Assembly: GCA_036505615.1 (NCBI GenBank)
Contig: DASXTB010000121.1
Location: 1 to 20,382 of the forward strand
From: DASXTB01 sp036505615
GTDB taxonomy: Bacteria; Acidobacteriota; UBA6911; JACQSX01
Direction of reading: 5' to 3'
Length of the DNA: 20,382 nucleotides
Shown piece after piece: positions 16,697 to 20,382 of this stretch. A program made the translations under genes and the position numbers. Numbering within the stretch: the stretch's first letter is position 1; each line of letters begins with the position of its first letter. The notes under the pieces are model-generated. The model ran no database searches, was not told the DNA's origin, and saw only the letters and a program-made list of their open reading frames with translations.

Positions 16697-17758
16697 ATGG
16701 ATAAGGCCTCCGCGCGCTGGTTCCTGGTCGCTGTTTTCCTGGTCCTCTTTTACTTCTGCATCCGAATTCTCCAGCCTTTTTGGATGCCTGTTTTCCTGGC
16801 GCTGATCTTTGCCACTCTGCTCTATCCCTTGTACAGCTATCTGGAGCGCAAGTGGAATCACCGAAGGAACTTCTCCGCCCTGACTATTTGTGCCGGGCTG
16901 ACGCTGGTCCTCTTGATCCCGCTTCTCTTCCTGCTGATAGCACTGGCCCATGAGGCTCTCGGCATGTACAACTCGCTGCAAAACCCCGAGACTTCCAAAC
17001 AGTGGAGCCAATGGTTGAGCTTCGACCAGAATCCCATTCTTCAAAGACTCGAACGGTGGCTTCCCGGCGCCTGGAGATTTCGCGATCTCCATCTGGGAGA
17101 AAAACTGCAAAACCAGGCCCAACATCTTGGGGTCGTTGGGCTCGAAATGATCTTGTCTTTCGTGGGGGGGTTGTTCGGTTTCCTCATGAATTACTTGATC
17201 ATGTTGACCACTCTGTTCTTCGTATTGCGGGACGGAGAATATTTTGCAGAAAGGGTGCGCTCTATCAGTCCGCTGCCTGCCAAATATGAGCGCATGTTTG
17301 CGGAGAAATTCCGGATCATCGCCCAGGCAACTGTTATCGGAAATCTTCTCACAGCGGTAGCCCAGGGAGCGGCCGGAGGGCTGGTGTTTGTCGCGCTCCG
17401 GCTTCCCAATCCGATTCTCTGGGGCGCGCTTACCGCTCTCTTCTCTCTGGTGCCCGTCGTCGGAACTGCGCTGATTTGGGTACCGTGGGCACTTTATCTG
17501 TTTGCCGTCGGCTCCACCTGGAAAGGGATCTTGCTGATCGCGCTCGAGTCAATCTTTGTTGGCACCATCGACAATTTCCTCCGCCCTCACCTGATGGAGG
17601 GCCAGATGCACATGCACACGCTGCTGGTCTTTTTCAGCATCATAGGCGGTGTAAGTTATTTTGGAGTCGCCGGCCTGCTTTTCGGGCCGATTGTAGTAGC
17701 CATCACGCTTACCTTCGTTGAGATCTATGCGCTTGAATTTTCGAAGGGCGACGGTTGA
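16697..17758 (+). CDS. AI-2E family transporter (PerM/UPF0118-like)
   Basis: A 353-residue polytopic membrane protein of the AI-2E transporter family. Typical elements: N-terminal helices (FLVAVFLVLFYFCIRILQPF, then VFLALIFATLLYPLY), a soluble stretch at about 90-150, then TTLFFVLRDGEYF, a helix with GNLLTAVAQGAAGG, the ILWGALTALFSLVPVVGTALIW segment, and the conserved DNFLRPHLM near residue 295. Family knowledge: members export varied substrates or act as ion antiporters; AI-2 itself is shown only for a few, so the name is not a substrate assignment. Length is usual. Its ATG follows the heptamer array directly and no Shine-Dalgarno is visible, since the upstream bases are repeat units. Same strand as the glucan synthase, so possibly read through from it. 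Confidence 0.9.
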   Translation: MDKASARWFLVAVFLVLFYFCIRILQPFWMPVFLALIFATLLYPLYSYLERKWNHRRNFSALTICAGLTLVLLIPLLFLLIALAHEALGMYNSLQNPETSKQWSQWLSFDQNPILQRLERWLPGAWRFRDLHLGEKLQNQAQHLGVVGLEMILSFVGGLFGFLMNYLIMLTTLFFVLRDGEYFAERVRSISPLPAKYERMFAEKFRIIAQATVIGNLLTAVAQGAAGGLVFVALRLPNPILWGALTALFSLVPVVGTALIWVPWALYLFAVGSTWKGILLIALESIFVGTIDNFLRPHLMEGQMHMHTLLVFFSIIGGVSYFGVAGLLFGPIVVAITLTFVEIYALEFSKGDG

Positions 17759-17833
17759 TCGATGGTCGTCCGCGGCGCGCTGTTGACGCGCACGCGGTTT
17801 CAGATCGCCGGGTGTTTTCAGGTGCTCGAGCCG

Positions 17834-17891
17834 TTGTGTCCTCCGTGTCCTTGGTGGTTCAAATAAACCACAAAGGACACCAAGGACACGG
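17834..17891. repeat. Nonamer mirror array (two units per arm)
   Basis: Left arm: tgtcctccg, tgtccttgg, tggtt. Right arm in reverse: aacca, caaaggaca, ccaaggaca, cgg. A five-to-seven-base core separates them (around 17861-17865). Each arm has two 9-bp units plus a half unit. It lies about 75 bp after the AI-2E gene stop, and a stem-loop there may end the transcript, although no T-run follows. Confidence 0.7.
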
Positions 17892-17918
17892 CGCGGCGAA
17901 GCCAAAGAAGGGCCGACC

Positions 17919-18048
17919 ACGTTCACGATCACGTCCACGTCAACGACTACGGCCACGTCTGCGATCAAACTCTAACTGACGATCCGGCGAGCCGAAAGCT
18001 CGTGGACGTGGATGCGGACGTGGCCGTGGTCGTCGACGTGGACGTGAA
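17919..18048. repeat. Hexamer mirror array
   Basis: Left arm: eight in-phase 6-bp units from 17919 (acgttc, acgatc, acgtcc, acgtca, acgact, acggcc, acgtct, gcgatc). Core: 17967-18000. Right arm: eight units from 18001 (cgtgga, cgtgga, tgcgga, cgtggc, cgtggt, cgtcga, cgtgga, cgtgaa). When the right arm is reversed, the order of variant units matches the left arm closely (including acgact/acgacc next to acggcc) if one unit is skipped. No gene is seen between 17759 and 18156; short arginine-rich frames here are repeat translations. Confidence 0.82.
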
Positions 18049-18107
18049 CGGCTGTTAATTCCATTCTAACCACGCAGTGTTCGTGAGAAAGAAGAACCTC
18101 AGGCATT

Positions 18108-18155
18108 GCGCACGAGACACCTAAGACCAGCAACCTGCGACCTGCGACCTAGCAA
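18108..18155. repeat. Short heptamer array at the hydrolase 3' end
   Basis: Degenerate 7-bp units gacacct, aagacca, gcaacct, gcgacct, gcgacct, agcaagt end next to the stop codon of the minus-strand hydrolase (TAA at 18157-18159). There is no convincing opposite arm. Placement at a gene 3' end matches the array at 358-392. Confidence 0.55.
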
Positions 18156-18156
18156 G

Positions 18157-19059
18157 TTACGCCTTCGGCTGACAGGACTGCACAAACCTGCGCAGCCTGT
18201 CCAGGTACTCCTTGCCTCCCACGATGTAGGTTTCGTTGTGAGGAGCATTAGCGATCTCATAGAACTCTTTGGGTTCAGGAGCGCTGTCGAAAAGCCGGCG
18301 GCCCAGTTTGTAGGGAACTATCTCATCGGCGGGGCTGTGAATGAAAAGCTTGGGGCAGCGAACAGAAGGAATCTTGTGAACGGAATCCATCTTTGTCCGC
18401 ATCAGAAAACGAGGCAGAAACGGCATCACCGCCGCGGCCATATCCGGAGCCGACGTGAAGCCCGACTGGACGATCAAGCCGGCGGGTCGGACCTTTGAGG
18501 CCAGATCGATTGCCGGTGCGCTGCCGAGCGAGTCTCCAAAAATGACGATTCGGCTTGGGAGGATCCCGCGTCGCGATAGCAGATAATCCCACGCGCCTTG
18601 GGCATCGTAGTAAAGCCCCTGCTCGGAGGGGCTGCCTTCACTCTTTCCATATCCTCGATAATCGATGATGAAAACGCACACCGGCAGATCCATCAGCATC
18701 ATTGTCATTTCATAACGGTGACTGATATTGCCTGCATTACCGTGGAACCACAACAAGGTCATGTCAGACTGGTTTGGAATGAGCACTCCTTCTGTCTTCC
18801 GATACGGCGTGCAGTACCAGCCGTGAAGATTTACTCCATCGGCAGCAGTGAAGTGGCAGTCCTCAAGCTTGAATGTCGTTTCCGCCTTGACGACACTCAA
18901 TCTCTCCACCCCCCAGATTCCACCAGGGTACTTCACGGGGAAATAAATGAACTTTTCTTCAAACAGCATAACAAGCGCTCCACCGGCGAGGCAGGTCAGC
19001 AGCACAAGTACAGTGGTCAGCATGATCTTGTTCACAATTTGTTTGCCGGAGCCCATCAT
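18157..19059 (-). CDS. Membrane-anchored alpha/beta hydrolase (BEM46/ABHD-like)
   Basis: A 300-residue serine hydrolase. Residues 12-33 (IMLTTVLVLLTCLAGGALVMLF) form an N-terminal membrane anchor or uncleaved signal, so the catalytic domain probably faces the periplasm. LLWFHGNAGNISHR (102-115) gives the oxyanion region; IIDYRGYGKSEGSPSEQGLYYDAQGAWDYL (131-160) is the BEM46 signature. The nucleophile elbow is FGDSLGSAPA (Ser177), with Asp245 (SPADEIVP) and His274 (PHNETY) completing the triad. Substrate is unknown; relatives are esterases, thioesterases or peptidases. I start at ATG 19057-19059; a GTG two codons upstream (19065) and the adjacent ATG (19056) are alternatives. No strong Shine-Dalgarno. 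The gene stands alone between repeats. Confidence 0.87.
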   Translation of the reverse strand: MMGSGKQIVNKIMLTTVLVLLTCLAGGALVMLFEEKFIYFPVKYPGGIWGVERLSVVKAETTFKLEDCHFTAADGVNLHGWYCTPYRKTEGVLIPNQSDMTLLWFHGNAGNISHRYEMTMMLMDLPVCVFIIDYRGYGKSEGSPSEQGLYYDAQGAWDYLLSRRGILPSRIVIFGDSLGSAPAIDLASKVRPAGLIVQSGFTSAPDMAAAVMPFLPRFLMRTKMDSVHKIPSVRCPKLFIHSPADEIVPYKLGRRLFDSAPEPKEFYEIANAPHNETYIVGGKEYLDRLRRFVQSCQPKA

Positions 19060-19128
19060 GCACACCGTACATGTTATATTCGGCCACGAGAACGAACGCC
19101 ATCCTCTTTTGTTAGAGTCCGGGGCACT

Positions 19129-19308
19129 CAGAACGTGTAAAAAAATCAGAACCGCGCCCGTGAGGGCGCGCGCGGAGGATTTTTGTTAATGCCTCGGCGC
19201 CTACAAAATGCTCTGAACCGGCAGCAACTCGGAAAAATTTCGGCGAATCTCATTAGATTCTGCGCGCGCGCCCTCACGGGGCGCGGTTCTGATTTTTTTA
19301 CACGTTCT
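19129..19308. repeat. Long inverted repeat (about 46-47-bp arms)
   Basis: Arms 19129-19174 and 19262-19308 are near-perfect inverted copies (one extra base in the right arm), reading gaacgtgtaaaaaaatcag, then an accgcgcc...gagggcgcgcgcg block. The block itself is a hairpin (gcgcc/ggcgc type) in each arm. Weaker similarity extends outside (ggggcactca versus ggtcccga). The 87-bp spacer has no gene. It occupies most of the 320-bp gap between the hydrolase and the coiled-coil gene; nothing else is recognised there apart from the start region of the latter. Confidence 0.85.
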
Positions 19309-19381
19309 CGGGACCGGGCAGCAATCGGAGGTTACAATTGAATATGCTGCTGTTATCGAAAGTATTCTAATGGGAGGCGTC

Positions 19382-19657
19382 GTGGACAAGAAAGATTATC
19401 AGAGCAAGATGGAAGAACAGTTTACGCAGTTGAGCATCAAGATTGGCGAGCTACTTGGCAAAGCCGAAGCCAGGGCCAAAAGCGAATACGACAAGCAAAT
19501 GGCGACGCTGCCCGACAAACTGAAAGCCGCGCGGATCAAGCTGGAAGAACTCGAAGCGGCCAGCAGCGACGCATGGGAAGACATGAAGCCAGGCTTGGAG
19601 AAGGCGTGGGATGAACTGAAGAAATCCGTTGAGAAGGCAAAGTCGAGGTTTAAGTAA
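19382..19657 (+). CDS. Small coiled-coil protein, sll1863 stress-response-like
   Basis: A 91-residue, highly charged helical protein. The C-terminal half (KLEELEAASSDAWEDMKPGL, then EKAWDELKKSVEKAKSRFK) strongly resembles the sll1863 family of cyanobacterial and other bacterial stress-response proteins, known mainly from expression data. It has no Cys, membrane segment or signal peptide, and heptad-like spacing suggests a coiled coil or helical bundle. I prefer the GTG at 19382 because gggagg lies four bases upstream; an ATG at 19370 in the same frame would overlap that ribosome site and add four residues. It converges on the DUF1080-TonB_C gene, with 21 bp between stop codons. Molecular function is unknown. 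Confidence 0.72.
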   Translation: MDKKDYQSKMEEQFTQLSIKIGELLGKAEARAKSEYDKQMATLPDKLKAARIKLEELEAASSDAWEDMKPGLEKAWDELKKSVEKAKSRFK

Positions 19658-19678
19658 CTGCCTTCTACTGGCTGCTTT

Positions 19679-20382
19679 TCAGCGGCGCAGGTCAAAGGTA
19701 ATAGTGATGGTCGTGTAAACATCGACGGGCAGGCCATTGAGCGAGCCGGGCTTGAACCTCCACTCCTTGATCACGCAGCGAATAGCTTCCTGGTCGAGGC
19801 CGTGGCCAAGCGAGCGAATGATCTTGGGTTCGTCCACTGATCCGTTGCTACGGATGATCGCCTGCAGCACGACCGAACCCTGGACCCTCGCCTTGATTGC
19901 CTCCTCGGTGTAGTGCGGCAATGTCTGAAACTGACGGATCACGACCGGCTCCACGACGCCGCCCGTACCGCCGAAGTAAGGGCCTTTCGGCTTCAACTTG
20001 AGATTTCGGAATTCGATTCGAAATCCCTCGGCTTCCAACCCGAGATACCCCTTGAGCACTTCAAGTGTGTCGTACTCGCTCGTAACCGCGCCATTGACCC
20101 ACAGGCTCATTTTTGCTCCCAGGCAGGTGATCTCAAAAGTGTTCCATTCCCCAGCGGGCTTGACACGGGAAGCAACATCGGTTCGCCGGAGATTCACCCG
20201 CTGCAACTGGCCATTCACCAGCGTGTCTCCGAAGAGGTAGCCGCCGCTGGCACTACCAATCTGCGCCTGATGCCAGATTTTTCCGTCCGCGCTGTTCCGC
20301 GAATAGACCCCACTGTTATAACCCACGCTGTTCTCCACCGGCGTGAAGCGGAATTCGATATGAAAAATGAAATCGAACAATT
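19679..20382 (-). CDS. DUF1080 domain - TonB C-terminal domain fusion (5' end outside window)
   Basis: The visible 233 residues have two parts. Residues about 1-132 (FDFIFHIEFRFTPVENSVGYNSGVYSR, GEWNTFEITCLGAKMSLWVNG, GYLGLEAEGFRIEFRNLKLKP) match the DUF1080/3-keto-disaccharide hydrolase concanavalin-like sandwich. After a short Gly/Pro linker, residues about 151-230 (GSVVLQAIIRSNGSVDEPKIIRSLGHGLDQEAIRCVIKEWRFKP) are a TonB_C domain. The frame stays open to the right edge, so the beginning of the DUF1080 domain and any signal peptide or anchor lie outside. In Acidobacteriota TonB_C domains occur on many periplasmic proteins; here a sugar-binding or hydrolytic module is tethered to one. Activity is not predictable from the fragment. 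Confidence 0.87.
   Translation of the reverse strand, partial: LFDFIFHIEFRFTPVENSVGYNSGVYSRNSADGKIWHQAQIGSASGGYLFGDTLVNGQLQRVNLRRTDVASRVKPAGEWNTFEITCLGAKMSLWVNGAVTSEYDTLEVLKGYLGLEAEGFRIEFRNLKLKPKGPYFGGTGGVVEPVVIRQFQTLPHYTEEAIKARVQGSVVLQAIIRSNGSVDEPKIIRSLGHGLDQEAIRCVIKEWRFKPGSLNGLPVDVYTTITITFDLRR

Noticed and set aside
17755..17979. Small Arg-rich plus-strand frame after the AI-2E gene
   Set aside because: Covers the nonamer and hexamer arrays; the Arg/Pro/Ser composition is a by-product of acgNNc repeats.

Overview
The window is a moderately GC-rich bacterial chromosome segment, probably from an Acidobacteriota member (Terriglobia-like soil lineage). That assignment is an inference from gene content: a DehI-family protein, a TonB C-terminal domain fused to a DUF1080 domain, a REP-associated transposase, an sll1863-like coiled-coil protein and a very long cyclic beta-1,2-glucan synthase homologue, all set among many palindromic repeats. 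No rRNA, tRNA, CRISPR array or prophage was seen.

Layout. From 1 to 387 is non-coding DNA with palindromes and a short heptamer array. Positions 388-2018 carry two minus-strand genes, a DehI-family protein and a DJ-1/PfpI protein, with an unusual octamer-armed inverted repeat between them. Positions 2101-4315 hold an APC-type permease and an overlapping methyltransferase (plus strand). Positions 4448-5202 are a mobile REP island: a frameshifted REP-associated tyrosine transposase between two inverted copies of a compound palindrome. Next come a small CxxC/CxxC protein (minus) and, divergently, an exported protein-L-isoaspartate methyltransferase followed by a 70-bp inverted repeat. Positions 6716-16306 are one 3196-codon gene for a cyclic beta-1,2-glucan synthase (GT84, GH189-type cyclisation domain, GH94 phosphorylase domain). 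It has an extra DUF1269-like N-terminal domain and a low-complexity insert. It is followed by an AI-2E family transporter, a repeat-filled gap, a membrane-anchored alpha/beta hydrolase (minus), another long inverted repeat, a small coiled-coil stress protein, and a partial DUF1080-TonB_C gene running off the right edge.

The genes do not form one obvious pathway. Several concern the envelope and stress: periplasmic glucan synthesis, exported protein repair, DJ-1/PfpI, the sll1863-like protein and the TonB_C protein.

The most unusual signal is a class of locus-specific mirror arrays. At five places two opposite-facing arms built of short tandem units (6, 7, 7, 8 or 9 bp, a different unit at each locus) flank a short core. 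In four of them the two arms carry equal or near-equal unit numbers; the 16309-16694 array is clearly unequal. Two more one-armed heptamer arrays sit at gene 3' ends. One mirror array lies inside the glucan synthase reading frame and is translated. Because each locus has a private unit shared by both of its arms, the arms look copied from one another at that locus rather than dispersed as a family.
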